Of a stretch of DNA of 64,000 bases, positions 52,766-61,965 are shown piece by piece (the stretch's first letter is position 1; each line of letters begins with the position of its first letter). The stretch comes from JBKBIP01 sp046297495 (GTDB lineage Bacteria; Planctomycetota; Planctomycetia; Gemmatales; Gemmataceae), in NCBI GenBank assembly GCA_046297495.1, contig JBKBIP010000004.1, positions 1-64,000 of the forward strand, in the 5' to 3' direction. Under the pieces are notes generated by a model that saw only the letters and a list, made by a program, of their open reading frames with translations, was not told the origin of the DNA and made no database searches. Made by a program: the position numbers and the translations under genes.

Positions 52766-54943
52766 CTATGCTTCCCTGGTCATCGGTGGATAAAACGGTT
52801 CTCCCGACTCAGCTCGGCGGCGCAGCTCCGCGCCGGGAGTGAAGCGCGATCCCAGTTTCGTTTGTAACCACTCCAACCATTCCACGAGTGATTTCGGCCC
52901 TCGGTCATCGGCATACCGGAGCGGCCCCCCACGATGAGGCGCCCAGCCTGTACCCATCACCATCGCCAGATCGATGGTACCCGCGTCGGCGACGACGCCA
53001 TTCCCCAGACAAGCCGCTGCTTCGTTGACCATGAGGGCCACCAAACAATCGCGGACGTTTTCGTCGCGTACTTGTTCATCCACGGGACTAAGTGAGGGTT
53101 GTAGGGACAAGCCTTGGACTTCCTCGAGTACCTGCTGGTTGACCCGCCGAGACTTGCCGCGATAGCGATAAAATCCGACGCCATTCTTCCGTCCCAGCCA
53201 GCCACGCTCCACCATGCGCTGAAACAACGGATTGGGACCGAAACGGTCGCTGAACGCGGGGCGGAGCGATTTCTCAATGTGGGCAGCCACGTCCAAACCT
53301 ACTTGATCGATTAACTCCAACGGTCCCATCGGCATCCCGAACCGGCGCATCCAAGTATCGATTCTTTCCGTCGGATTTCCAGACGCCAGCAACAGCACGG
53401 CTTCGTTGAGATAGGGCATCAAGACTCGGTTGACCACGAAACCGGGGCTATCCAGAACGATCACTGGTGTCTTACCTATGGCGCTGGCCCATTGGTGGAG
53501 TACCTGGATAACCTGCTTGGACGTGTCCGGGGTGTAAACTACTTCGACGAGCGGCATTTTGTGAACTGGGTTGAAGAAGTGGATTCCGGCGACGCGCTCG
53601 GAATGCTCCAAACCTTCCTGCAAGCCACCGACGGACAGGGACGAGGTATTGGTGGCCAAGATGGTGTCTGGGCGGACGTGTTTCACCAGTTCCTGGAAGA
53701 TCGAACGCTTGACATCCATGTCCTCGATGGCGGCCTCGATGACTAGATCCACATCGTCAAAACCTTGGTAGGTAGTCGTCCTACCTATGTCCGCGATTTT
53801 TCGCTGGGCGTCGCTCGCGGAGAGCTTACCGCGTTGGACGGCTACTTGCAATAAACCCTGGATGCGCTTCATGCCCGCGTCCAAGGCGGCGTCGTGGACT
53901 TCCTGCACCACGACGGCGTATCCCTGGATGGCAGCCAGTTGGGCGATGCCTGCCCCCATCGTACCGGCGCCGACGACTCCTATTTTTCGGATCACGGTCG
54001 CGGTGGCATCCTCGGCGGGTTTGCGTGCTTGTTCCCGCAGAAAGAAGATGCTGACGAGATTACGACAAGCAGGCGTCGTGGCCAACCTACCGATGGCCGA
54101 CTGCTCTGCCTGGAAGCCGGCGTCCATGCCCTGCCGCATGCCGACCTTGAGGACGTTCAGCGCTTCATACGGAGCTGGCATGTCCTCGGGTACACGCGCC
54201 CGCAAGATGCGTTCCGCTCCTCGAAACAGCAGGTACCGTCCGAGAGGATGCGATTCCAGCAGCTTTTGTCGCCAGGTACGCCATGGTAGTCGCTGAGCTG
54301 GCCGTTTCCCCTGGCGCCGGGCCTGAGCGCCGAGTTGCCGCAATACCTCCGGTAGTTCTTGTTCATTCCTGGCTACCGCGTCCACCAGTCCCCATTGCCG
54401 CGCCAGACGTGCATCAAGCCGTTTGCTGGCCAGAATGACTTGGAAGGCTCGTTCCAAACCGATGACGCGCGGCAGCCGTTGCGTCCCCCCCCATCCCGGC
54501 ACTAAGCCAAGCTGCAGCTCCGGCAAGCCGAGATCGACCGGCGGTTGGTCGAGGGCCAGGCGATAGTCACATGCCAAAGCTAACTCCAAGCCGCCACCGA
54601 GACAGACGCCATGAATCACGGCAACGCTGGGTACGCGCGATTCCGCCAACTTGGTGAACAGACGTTGTCCAAACGCTGAATAAGCGGCCGCTTCTTGCAC
54701 GTCATGAATAGTGATGAAGTCATGCAGATCGGCCCCCGCCAAGAAACTTGACTTTTTCCGGCTACGCAGGATCAATAGCGATATGGAATGATTATCATGG
54801 ATTTGATCTAGAACCGCTTCCAGATCGGTGAACACTTGGCGATTCAGGACATTGACACTTTTCCCGGCCACATCAAACCAAAGGGTGGCGGTTCCTTGGT
54901 CATCGGTTTCTACTTGCAGGTTGTCCGTCTGGAAGAACATCAT
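52766..54943 (-). CDS. FadB-like enoyl-CoA hydratase / 3-hydroxyacyl-CoA dehydrogenase
   Basis: A 725-residue bifunctional beta-oxidation enzyme. The crotonase half (1-~220) has SFLAGADLHDF (oxyanion), GGGLELALACDYRL and LGLPELQLGLVPGWGGTQRL, with both catalytic glutamates. The dehydrogenase half has VVGAGTMGAGIAQLA (NAD-binding, about 320), TNTSSLSVGGL, and HFFNPVHKMPLVEV with the catalytic His. SPGFVVNRVLMPYLNEAV starts the C-terminal helical domain. Start 54943 is chosen because the sequence ahead of it is not conserved-looking. It lies 64 bases after the thiolase gene and 57 before the giant fusion, so one operon is likely. Confidence 0.95.
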   Translation of the reverse strand: MMFFQTDNLQVETDDQGTATLWFDVAGKSVNVLNRQVFTDLEAVLDQIHDNHSISLLILRSRKKSSFLAGADLHDFITIHDVQEAAAYSAFGQRLFTKLAESRVPSVAVIHGVCLGGGLELALACDYRLALDQPPVDLGLPELQLGLVPGWGGTQRLPRVIGLERAFQVILASKRLDARLARQWGLVDAVARNEQELPEVLRQLGAQARRQGKRPAQRLPWRTWRQKLLESHPLGRYLLFRGAERILRARVPEDMPAPYEALNVLKVGMRQGMDAGFQAEQSAIGRLATTPACRNLVSIFFLREQARKPAEDATATVIRKIGVVGAGTMGAGIAQLAAIQGYAVVVQEVHDAALDAGMKRIQGLLQVAVQRGKLSASDAQRKIADIGRTTTYQGFDDVDLVIEAAIEDMDVKRSIFQELVKHVRPDTILATNTSSLSVGGLQEGLEHSERVAGIHFFNPVHKMPLVEVVYTPDTSKQVIQVLHQWASAIGKTPVIVLDSPGFVVNRVLMPYLNEAVLLLASGNPTERIDTWMRRFGMPMGPLELIDQVGLDVAAHIEKSLRPAFSDRFGPNPLFQRMVERGWLGRKNGVGFYRYRGKSRRVNQQVLEEVQGLSLQPSLSPVDEQVRDENVRDCLVALMVNEAAACLGNGVVADAGTIDLAMVMGTGWAPHRGGPLRYADDRGPKSLVEWLEWLQTKLGSRFTPGAELRRRAESGEPFYPPMTREA

Positions 54944-54967
54944 GGTAGGGGACTCCCTGGAGAGGCA

Positions 54968-54995
54968 GGACGCTTCTCCGAAACGTCCGCTAAAC
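54968..54995. repeat. Partial copy of the TTAGCGACGCTTCG palindrome family
   Basis: On the minus strand TTTAGCGGACGTTTCGGAGA then AGCGTCC, matching the left half of the element at 34085-34111 with two or three changes. It lies in the thiolase-FadB spacer. Confidence 0.5.
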
Positions 54996-55007
54996 ATTGG
55001 AATGGAC

Positions 55008-56282
55008 TCACGCTCTTTCCACCAACACCGCTCCTCCCTGGCCGCCGCCGATGCACAGGGTTGCCAGTCCCCGGCGCAGTTGACGGCGCTTCAATTCGTG
55101 CAACACGGTTAGCACCAAGCGGGTGCCGGTGGCGCCAACTGGATGCCCCAAGGCGATGGCGCCGCCGTTGACATTCAGGCGTTCGCGCCGCAATTCCCCC
55201 ACCGGCTCGGCTCGGCCCAATTCCTGGCGAGCGAATTCGGCGGAGGCGAATGCCTTTTCGTTGGCGATCACTTGCGCGGCGAAGGCTTCGTTCAATTCGA
55301 TCAAATCGATGTCTGCCAATCGCAGGTCATGGCGTTCCAGCAGTTTGGTTGTGGCGAAGATTGGCCCCAAGCCCATGCGCCGCGGGTCACAGCCGGCGTA
55401 GGCGAAAGCCCGGATGTATCCCAGCGGTTGTCGCCCCTCGGCCCGCGCCCGTTCGCCGGGCATGAGTAGCACCGCCACCGCCCCGTCCGTGATCGAGCAA
55501 GAGTTCCCCACTGTCACCGTGCCATCCTTCTTGAAGAACGGTCGCAGTTTGGCCAGGGCCGCCATGCTCTGATCCGCGCGGGGGCCGATGTCCTGGCTAA
55601 TTTCTTTGCCATTGGCTGTCACCGGCACGATCTCGTCATTGAACCTCCCTTCCCGTTGCGCGGCGACGGCACGTTGATGACTGAGCATAGCATACTCATC
55701 TTGCTCCTCTCGGCGGATGGCAAATTCCTCGGCCAGCACTTCCGCCGTTGCACCCATGATCAAGCCTGACACCGGATCGGTCAAGCCGAGCTTGAGCGCC
55801 GGCACCGGCTTGAGGTGGCGCGGCCGAAAACGCAGCAGGGTCTGGAGGCGCTGCCACAGAGATTTGGCCTGGCTTAGCTGGAGAAATAGCGCTGTCGCTT
55901 CCTGGCTATAGAGCAACGGAATCTGACTCATCGACTCCGTGCCGCCCGCGACGACGATTTGGGCTTCGCCGAGCTGCACGAGCTGCGCCGCCGTGGTGAT
56001 CGCCTCCAGCCCGGAAGCACAATTGCGCTGCACCGTATGAGCGATACGATCCTGCGGGATGCCGGACTGTAAGGCGATGACGCGGGCAATGTTGGCGGCC
56101 TCGGCGGGGGTGGCCACGTTGCCGAAAATCACCTGATCGACATGAGCGGACGGCAGTTGAGCGCGGGCCAGCGTCGCCGTGGTGACAATCCGACCCAGCT
56201 CATAGGCGGGCACGGAACTCAGGGGACCAAAGGCTTTGACAAAGGGAGTGCGTGCTCCCGTGACAATGGCAATATCAAGCAT
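55008..56282 (-). CDS. Acetyl-CoA C-acyltransferase (3-ketoacyl-CoA thiolase)
   Basis: A 424-residue thiolase that performs the last step of beta-oxidation, releasing acetyl-CoA. The nucleophile Cys88 is in QRNCASGLEAI. VVAGGTESMSQIPLL, ELNEAFAAQ, NVNGGAIALGHPVGATGT (catalytic His) and CIGGGQGGAVLVE (second catalytic Cys) are all present. The length is slightly above the usual 390-400 because of a loop around 130-165 (SQAKSLWQRLQTLLRFRPRH), as in FadI-type enzymes. Start 56282 opens directly with the conserved DIAIVTGARTPF and has AAAAGG upstream. Confidence 0.96.
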   Translation of the reverse strand: MLDIAIVTGARTPFVKAFGPLSSVPAYELGRIVTTATLARAQLPSAHVDQVIFGNVATPAEAANIARVIALQSGIPQDRIAHTVQRNCASGLEAITTAAQLVQLGEAQIVVAGGTESMSQIPLLYSQEATALFLQLSQAKSLWQRLQTLLRFRPRHLKPVPALKLGLTDPVSGLIMGATAEVLAEEFAIRREEQDEYAMLSHQRAVAAQREGRFNDEIVPVTANGKEISQDIGPRADQSMAALAKLRPFFKKDGTVTVGNSCSITDGAVAVLLMPGERARAEGRQPLGYIRAFAYAGCDPRRMGLGPIFATTKLLERHDLRLADIDLIELNEAFAAQVIANEKAFASAEFARQELGRAEPVGELRRERLNVNGGAIALGHPVGATGTRLVLTVLHELKRRQLRRGLATLCIGGGQGGAVLVERA

Positions 56283-56554
56283 GAGAGAGGCCTTTTGTAC
56301 TTTGGTGTCAAAGAACAATCCCCAAGAGATCGGCTTGGGCGATGCTAGAAAAATGCACCTCTTTCCCCCAAGCCGGTCCCTTGGGGACCGAACGATTTAC
56401 CACTTCTAACGTTGGTTGACGTTTTTGCTATTTCGATCAGTCTGCCATTTTAGCAGGTTGATTATTTCATCGCACGATACTCCCCCATTTCAGACATGCT
56501 ATATCAATGTCATGCAATGAAACACAGCCCCAGCGCTTGCCTGTGGCGTGCTTC

Positions 56555-58273
56555 CTAAACTTCCTCCCGCGTTGCTTCACGCACCTTGCGGCGTTGGATC
56601 TTGCCCAGGAAATTCTTGGGTAATTCCTTCACCACTTCGATTTTCTTCGGTCGCTTGTGTTTGCTCAAGTGAGTCAGGCAATGCTGTTCGAGGGCCTCGA
56701 GGTCGAGCGTGCCGTTCTTGGGGACGACTGCCGCCTGGATCACCTCGCCGCGCTCGTCGTCAGGGACGCCGATGACGGCCGCTTCAGTGATGCCGGGGAA
56801 GCGCAGCAGCACTTCCTCGACCTCGGCGGGATAAACCAGGAAGCCTGATGTCTTGATAATGTCCTTTTTGCGATCGACGATGGTGAAATAGCCGTCGTGG
56901 TCGCGGCGGGCCATGTCCCCCGTATAGAGCCAGCCGTCGCGCAAGGCGCGGGCGGTTTCTTGTGGATTTTGGAAATAGCCCTTCATTACTTGCGGCCCGC
57001 GAATGATCAGTTCGCCGACGGAGCCGGTTGGCAATTCCTCGCGGCCAGTGGCTTCATCGACGATGCGAGCCTCGGTATCTGGCAGCGGCAAGCCAATGGT
57101 GCCGGGGCGGTTGTTATCGTCCAACGGATTGACGTGCGTGACCGGGCTGGCTTCCGTCAGGCCGTACCCCTCCACCACGTTCTTCGGGCCAAAGCTCTCG
57201 AACTCGCTGCGCACCGTATGAGACAAGGCCGACGCTCCGGAGATCACCGCCTCGATGAACGACAGGTCGCGCGGCTGTTCGCGCAAGGAGCGGTTGAGCG
57301 CCGCCAACATGGCCGGCACGGCGGGGACCATGGCGATGCGGTATCGGGTCAGCAGGTCGAGCACCGCTTGGGTCTCGAAGCGCGGGTGCATATGGACCGT
57401 CCAACCCCCGACCAAGCTCGACAGCAGGCACACCGACAGGCCATAAGCATGGAAGAACGGCAACACCCCCAGGACATGGACTTCCGCCTCCGGGCGTTGT
57501 CGGCTCCAGGCTTGAATCTGAAAGGCATTGGCCACCAGGTTGCGATGCGTCAACATCACTGCCTTGGGGGAAGCGGTCGTGCCGCCGGTCGGCGCCATCA
57601 AGGCGACATCCTCCATTGGCTGAATTGACGGGCGCGACTCAACCGGCGCGGTCCGCGCTAATTGGTCGAACCGATGTACTTGATCATCGTCGCGCAAGCG
57701 CAACGGCCCGTGGCGGCGCAGCCGTTCCATGCGGTACAGCCAGCCGCGCCAGGGGGCCAAGCGTTCGGCCAACGAGACGACCACCAGATGTTCCAAGGGG
57801 CTGTCATCCCCATGGGCCTCCAACACCGTCGGCGCGAACAGGTCCAGACACACGACGATCCGACAATCGGTCATCTCCAGCCATTTGCGAATTTCATCGG
57901 CGACCATCAGCGGGCTAAGCTGCAACACCGTTCCCCCGGTGAGCCAAGTCGCTTGCAGGGCCACGATGTATTCGGGGATGTTCGGCATCAACATACCCAC
58001 CCGCCGCCCCGGCCCCGCGCCCAGCCGGGCCAAAGCGCCAGCCAGACGATAGGCGCGCTCGGCAAGTTGGGCATACGTCATACCGCTGCCATAGACGGTG
58101 CAAGCCGTGCGTTGGGGGAAGTGGTGGGCGGCCATCTCCAACAAGGCGCTGACTGGCATGTTCGGATACGACAGCGACGACGGCACGCCGCTGGGATAGG
58201 CGTCCAACCAGGCGCGTTGCCACAGCGGGACCGGAGCCCCCGCCAAACCAGATAGCGAGCCGAACGATTCCAT
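56555..58273 (-). CDS. Long-chain-fatty-acid-CoA ligase (acyl-CoA synthetase)
   Basis: A 572-residue ANL-superfamily enzyme that activates fatty acids with ATP and CoA. Motifs: MAPTGGTTASPKAVMLTHRN (P-loop; the usual TSGTTGxPKG is altered to PTGGTTASPKA), VEGYGLTEASPVTHVNP, WLYTGDMARRDHDGYFTIVD (adenylate Asp), RKKDIIKTSGFLVYPAEVEE, and the C-terminal catalytic Lys in NFLGKIQRRKVR. ATG 58273 has AGAAGGAG upstream. First gene of the beta-oxidation cluster, 272 bases before the thiolase. Confidence 0.95.
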   Translation of the reverse strand: MESFGSLSGLAGAPVPLWQRAWLDAYPSGVPSSLSYPNMPVSALLEMAAHHFPQRTACTVYGSGMTYAQLAERAYRLAGALARLGAGPGRRVGMLMPNIPEYIVALQATWLTGGTVLQLSPLMVADEIRKWLEMTDCRIVVCLDLFAPTVLEAHGDDSPLEHLVVVSLAERLAPWRGWLYRMERLRRHGPLRLRDDDQVHRFDQLARTAPVESRPSIQPMEDVALMAPTGGTTASPKAVMLTHRNLVANAFQIQAWSRQRPEAEVHVLGVLPFFHAYGLSVCLLSSLVGGWTVHMHPRFETQAVLDLLTRYRIAMVPAVPAMLAALNRSLREQPRDLSFIEAVISGASALSHTVRSEFESFGPKNVVEGYGLTEASPVTHVNPLDDNNRPGTIGLPLPDTEARIVDEATGREELPTGSVGELIIRGPQVMKGYFQNPQETARALRDGWLYTGDMARRDHDGYFTIVDRKKDIIKTSGFLVYPAEVEEVLLRFPGITEAAVIGVPDDERGEVIQAAVVPKNGTLDLEALEQHCLTHLSKHKRPKKIEVVKELPKNFLGKIQRRKVREATREEV

Positions 58274-58776
58274 GCGTTTCTCCTTCTCCGTAAAGGCCGA
58301 TATTGAAGGGCGGCTGGGAGAGGGACTACTCGGCGACACCACGCCCGCGCGCGATATCCCCGTGTTTGTTGCCATCGCCCACACGTGGAGGTAGCTCGTG
58401 TGGTTAGAAATGCTCACATGCCGGAAGACTATTGCTCATGGTAAGCCAGAAATTCGGGTACCGCTTCTCCTCCACACTCCATTTTACGCCGGAAATCGTG
58501 GCCGGACAAATGACGGCGGAGTTTTTGCGACTCGGGAAGACATGGAGATAGGGGAAGTTGTGGGGAAGAGGAGGATGGTGCCAACGAGGAGTAGTGATAC
58601 TGATTCCGAATTCCTTTTGCTGGGCCTTCCCTCGAACTAATTTGCCAACGCGCTCTTTGCGGTTTCGCGCGGGCGACAATTTCAGCCACGCTTTCAGGAT
58701 GGAACCAAAGATCAAGGTAGAAAGCAATTAGCACCACGAAGCGGACGGAGTGAGCCGTGGCCACGCTCGGTGTTGC
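58274..58776. other. Intergenic region, no gene accepted
   Basis: About 500 bases between rpsU and the acyl-CoA ligase, all read on the minus strand. Several overlapping frames exist but none shows a recognisable motif or good start. It likely holds the promoter of the beta-oxidation operon. Confidence 0.45.
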
Positions 58777-58810
58777 TGATTGCTTTCCACCTGGTCACCA
58801 GGAGCAATCA
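58777..58810. terminator. Strong hairpin overlapping the rpsU stop codon
   Basis: TGATTGCT (58777-58784) pairs with AGCAATCA (58803-58810), and inside it CCTGGT pairs with ACCAGG around a single-base turn. The right arm contains the rpsU stop. No T run follows on the minus strand, so it may be an mRNA-stabilising or attenuating stem rather than a terminator. Confidence 0.5.
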
Positions 58811-59014
58811 CATGGGGCGTATGGCCATGGATTTGGCCTTGCGGATGGCGGCCTGTTTGCGCAGCTTGGCACGGCGGCGGGCTTCACAGGGTTTCTCATA
58901 ATACTTGCGCTTTCGCAGTTCTTTTTGAATGCCGCTGCGCTCCAACAGTTTTTTGAAGCGGCGCAGGGCCATGCCAATTGGTTCGCGGTCGTGAACACGC
59001 ATTCTCAGGGCCAT
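58808..59014 (-). CDS. rpsU: 30S ribosomal protein S21
   Basis: A 68-residue basic protein of the small ribosomal subunit. RVHDREPIGMALRRFKKLLE near the start, followed by GIQKELRKRKYYEKP and RRRAKLRKQAAIRKAKS, is typical of S21. ATG 59014 is preceded by GGAGATGGT. S21 helps 16S rRNA-mRNA pairing at initiation. It is single and unlinked to dnaG/rpoD here. Confidence 0.93.
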   Translation of the reverse strand: MALRMRVHDREPIGMALRRFKKLLERSGIQKELRKRKYYEKPCEARRRAKLRKQAAIRKAKSMAIRPM

Positions 59015-59326
59015 ACCATCTCCTAAACAACACCCCCATTATTGAGTGGGGCTGGACCAAAGGAAACACCATCCCCTCGCGGCTCGGCTCAGCCTGGGAT
59101 CAAGCCCCGTGGTGAGAAAGCCGCAAGAAAACCACTTTGCAAAGAGTTTGCAAAGAGAACGTATATTGTATCGGTCTTGGACGCAAAAGGGAATGAAAGT
59201 TGCTAGAATTTAGCGCCCCCCGGAAAGCCGGCTCTCAGCTCTGGGTTGCTTCTGGACAGAATTCCGCCTGATTGAAAGAATAAACACTAGGAGAGGCAAC
59301 ATCCGCGCGACAAAGGCCAAACCACC
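59015..59326. promoter_or_regulatory. Divergent regulatory region with 11-bp direct repeat
   Basis: 312 bases between rpsU and the zinc-ribbon gene. TTTGCAAAGAG occurs twice in tandem (59136-59146 and 59147-59157); each copy contains the 8-bp palindrome TTTGCAAA, as expected of an operator. TAGAAT at 59204-59209 is a possible -10 for the plus-strand gene. Confidence 0.4.
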
Positions 59327-60778
59327 ATGAGTGACCGCGTTTCGTGTCCGTATTGCAATAGCCTGGTGCCGATGCCGGAAGAGGCCGGGCCGCCGGACCG
59401 GATTTCTTGTCCGCGCTGCGGCGAGGCGTTTCCCTATCGACCGGCGGAAGTATCTCCCGCGCCGGCGCCGGCCGCGCCGGTCCCGGAACCAGCCGCCGCT
59501 GTCCCCACCGTGTCGCGCCGCTCTAACCGTTCGGTGGCGGGAGTGGTGTTGGGGATCATGGGCGGCATGGCGCTGGTGGGCTTGGTGCTGGCATTGATGA
59601 CGGTGTCCCAACGCCGGGCATACGATGTGGAACGGCCGCCGCGCCGGGAGAATTTCAAGAAGCTCTTGGTGCCAGTGGCCGTCAGCGGCTTGGTCGTGAT
59701 CGCGGTGGGGACGATTGGCTACCTCACCTACCGGGGCTGGCGGCAACGGCATCCCGAAGCGGCGGAGCAGAGCGACCCCCGGGCCGAGGTCCGGCACCTG
59801 CTTTACGCCGTCGTGAGCTTGATGATCGGCACGGCGGTCTTGCTCACGGTCTTGACCTGGAATTTACACCAGGATGCCCCTCCTGGACCAAGCGGAACGC
59901 TCCCCGTGCGCGCCGTCCCCCCTTGGGAATTAGACGGTTTGGGATACTTGCCCCCCGCCAGCAATGTCATCCTGGGGGTTCATGTCGCGGAAGCGTGGCA
60001 AAGCCCGTTGGGCCGCGACGTGGTGGGACAACTTCACCTCAGCCCGAACGTGCCGTTGCGGCGGCTGCCGGAGTGGTCTGGTCTGGCCCTGGAACAGATC
60101 GATCATCTGGTGGTCGGCACGCAACTAGGGGACCGCTTGCCGCCGCCAACGGTCGTGGTGATCCGCACGCGCGCCCCCTATGATGCCGCGAAGGTGCTGG
60201 AGAAGCTCCAAGCGAGCCGGTTGAGCGATCATGAGGGGAAACAGCTGCATCGCTTTCGACTGCCGGACAGCATTATCGATCTGGAATTGTGGTGTGCCGA
60301 CGCGCGCACGCTGGTGGTGGGCTTCAATTCGACGCGACTGAGTGCCGTTCCCGCCACGCCGGCGCTGAACCCGGCGTTCGCCGCCCCGCTGCAGGACTGG
60401 CTGCGCCATGAGCAAGCCAGCGGCGCCCAGGTCTGGCTCATCGGCCAACTACCGCCGCCGGAGAAAGTTCCCGCCCTGTTGAAGCTGACACTGCCGCCGG
60501 ATGATTTCACGTTGCTGACCCAAATACGCCAGCTCGGCGTCTGGATCGAGCTGGAACCGGAGGCGCGTGTCAGCGCCGAAATCGATTGCGCGACGGAAAA
60601 GGCCGCCGAAACCATCGCCGCTTCTCTCATCCCCGAACGCGGACACGACCTCCTAGCCCGCATCGTCTTTGGTCCCGATGACCAGTATAAGCCATTGCTA
60701 GAACGATTGGTGGCATCCCTGCGAACGGAGCGGCAAGCAACGCGCGTCATGCTACGAGCGGCAGAGAAGAGAAAGTGA
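59327..60778 (+). CDS. Zinc-ribbon membrane protein of unknown function
   Basis: A 483-residue protein. Residues 1-37 form a treble zinc-ribbon-like start with CPYC (7-10) and CPRC (28-31), as in MJ0042-type ribbons. A Pro/Ala-rich linker (about 43-60) follows. Three hydrophobic helices lie at about 69-92, 112-130 and 160-180. The remaining 300 residues are extracytoplasmic or cytoplasmic globular sequence (YLPPASNVILGVHVAEAWQS; TVVVIRTRAPYDAAKVLEKL) reminiscent of DUF3352-like planctomycete proteins. No catalytic motif is visible. Only a weak AAAGG precedes the ATG. Confidence 0.8.
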   Translation: MSDRVSCPYCNSLVPMPEEAGPPDRISCPRCGEAFPYRPAEVSPAPAPAAPVPEPAAAVPTVSRRSNRSVAGVVLGIMGGMALVGLVLALMTVSQRRAYDVERPPRRENFKKLLVPVAVSGLVVIAVGTIGYLTYRGWRQRHPEAAEQSDPRAEVRHLLYAVVSLMIGTAVLLTVLTWNLHQDAPPGPSGTLPVRAVPPWELDGLGYLPPASNVILGVHVAEAWQSPLGRDVVGQLHLSPNVPLRRLPEWSGLALEQIDHLVVGTQLGDRLPPPTVVVIRTRAPYDAAKVLEKLQASRLSDHEGKQLHRFRLPDSIIDLELWCADARTLVVGFNSTRLSAVPATPALNPAFAAPLQDWLRHEQASGAQVWLIGQLPPPEKVPALLKLTLPPDDFTLLTQIRQLGVWIELEPEARVSAEIDCATEKAAETIAASLIPERGHDLLARIVFGPDDQYKPLLERLVASLRTERQATRVMLRAAEKRK

Positions 60779-60828
60779 GGTCTGTTCGGTCAGGATGTCG
60801 CCTTTCCCATTGCGCCGGGCAGTGATTT

Positions 60829-61917
60829 CTAGGCCGCTTCGTCTTCCGGTAGGCGGAACAAGGGACCGAGCGGGCGGGGCAATTGGAAGGGGCCAACGGG
60901 GCCGGTCGGGTCTCCTTCCCATTGATGATGGTGGACACTGTCCAGCACGCGCGTGGCCAAGGCGATGGCGTCTCGTCCTTCGACGCCGCTGACGCGCGGG
61001 CGTTGGCCCTGGCGGACACAGGCGACGAAATGTTGCAATTCGCGTGTCAATTGGTCGCCGGGCTGTCCCTCGATGGACTGGTAGTGCAAGTGCGATTGCA
61101 GCGGTTCGCGGATGGGAATGGCGCCCCGACCGCGTTCGGCGCCGGCCTCTCCTTGAAGGTGCTGCCGCAAGCGTGCCGATGGCTGTACCAGTGTCAGACG
61201 TTTGGCGGCGAAATCAAGGCTGGCGTATCCTTCCGGCGCCCAGACGCGCATTTGCCGGAGCGGGCGCGGACTGGCCCGGCTGGCGGTCAGGTTGGCCACG
61301 CAGCCGTTGGCGAACACCAAGCGTGCGTTCACGACATCCTCATGCCCACCAAACAAGGTCGTCCCAATCGCTTCCACCGCGCGTACGGGGGCCGGCACCA
61401 GGCTCAACAATAAATCCAAGTCGTGAATCATCAAATCGAGGACGGCGCCGATGTCCGTGGAACGGCCCGTGAAGGGTCCCAAACGCTGGCCCTCGATGAA
61501 TTTCGGTTGCAGAGGGCGTTGGCCCAGCGCCTCGAAGGCGGGGTTGAAACGCTCGATGTGGCCGACTTGCAGAATGGTCCGGTGTTGCTCGGCCAAGTCC
61601 ACCAAGCCCGTGGCTTGCTCCAGGTTCAGCGCCAGCGGTTTCTCCACCAACACCGGAATCGAGCGACTGAGAAACTCCTTGGTGATATCGAAATGATACT
61701 TGGTGGGGACCGCGATGATGGCAGCATCCACCAAGTTGAGCAACGGCCAATAGTTCGTGTAGGCGGTGGTCCCACAGCGCCGCGCGACGGCCTGGGCTTG
61801 TTCGGGGTTGGTGTCGGCGACCCCCACCAATTCCACTTCCGGCAAGGAAGCCAGGATGCGCGCGTGTTCCTTGCCGAGATGTCCCACGCCAATCACAGCC
61901 AGCCGAAGACGTGCCAT
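60829..61917 (-). CDS. Gfo/Idh/MocA family oxidoreductase
   Basis: A 362-residue NAD(P)-dependent dehydrogenase. The Rossmann motif VIGVGHLGKEHARIL is at 8-22, followed by VADTNPEQA, AVPTKYHFD, the catalytic-Lys motif VEKPLALN (about 92-99) and VGHIERFNPAFEAL. It lies 48 bases after lpxC on the same strand. Family members next to lpx genes include GnnA, which oxidises UDP-GlcNAc at C3 for amide-linked lipid A, so a role in lipid A sugar modification is plausible but unproven; no GnnB transaminase is seen here. GGAGA precedes the ATG. Confidence 0.9.
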   Translation of the reverse strand: MARLRLAVIGVGHLGKEHARILASLPEVELVGVADTNPEQAQAVARRCGTTAYTNYWPLLNLVDAAIIAVPTKYHFDITKEFLSRSIPVLVEKPLALNLEQATGLVDLAEQHRTILQVGHIERFNPAFEALGQRPLQPKFIEGQRLGPFTGRSTDIGAVLDLMIHDLDLLLSLVPAPVRAVEAIGTTLFGGHEDVVNARLVFANGCVANLTASRASPRPLRQMRVWAPEGYASLDFAAKRLTLVQPSARLRQHLQGEAGAERGRGAIPIREPLQSHLHYQSIEGQPGDQLTRELQHFVACVRQGQRPRVSGVEGRDAIALATRVLDSVHHHQWEGDPTGPVGPFQLPRPLGPLFRLPEDEAA

Positions 61918-61965
61918 ATGGTTCTCCGTGCTCTCGCGCTTGCCTCTCCAAGTCAGACTACCACC

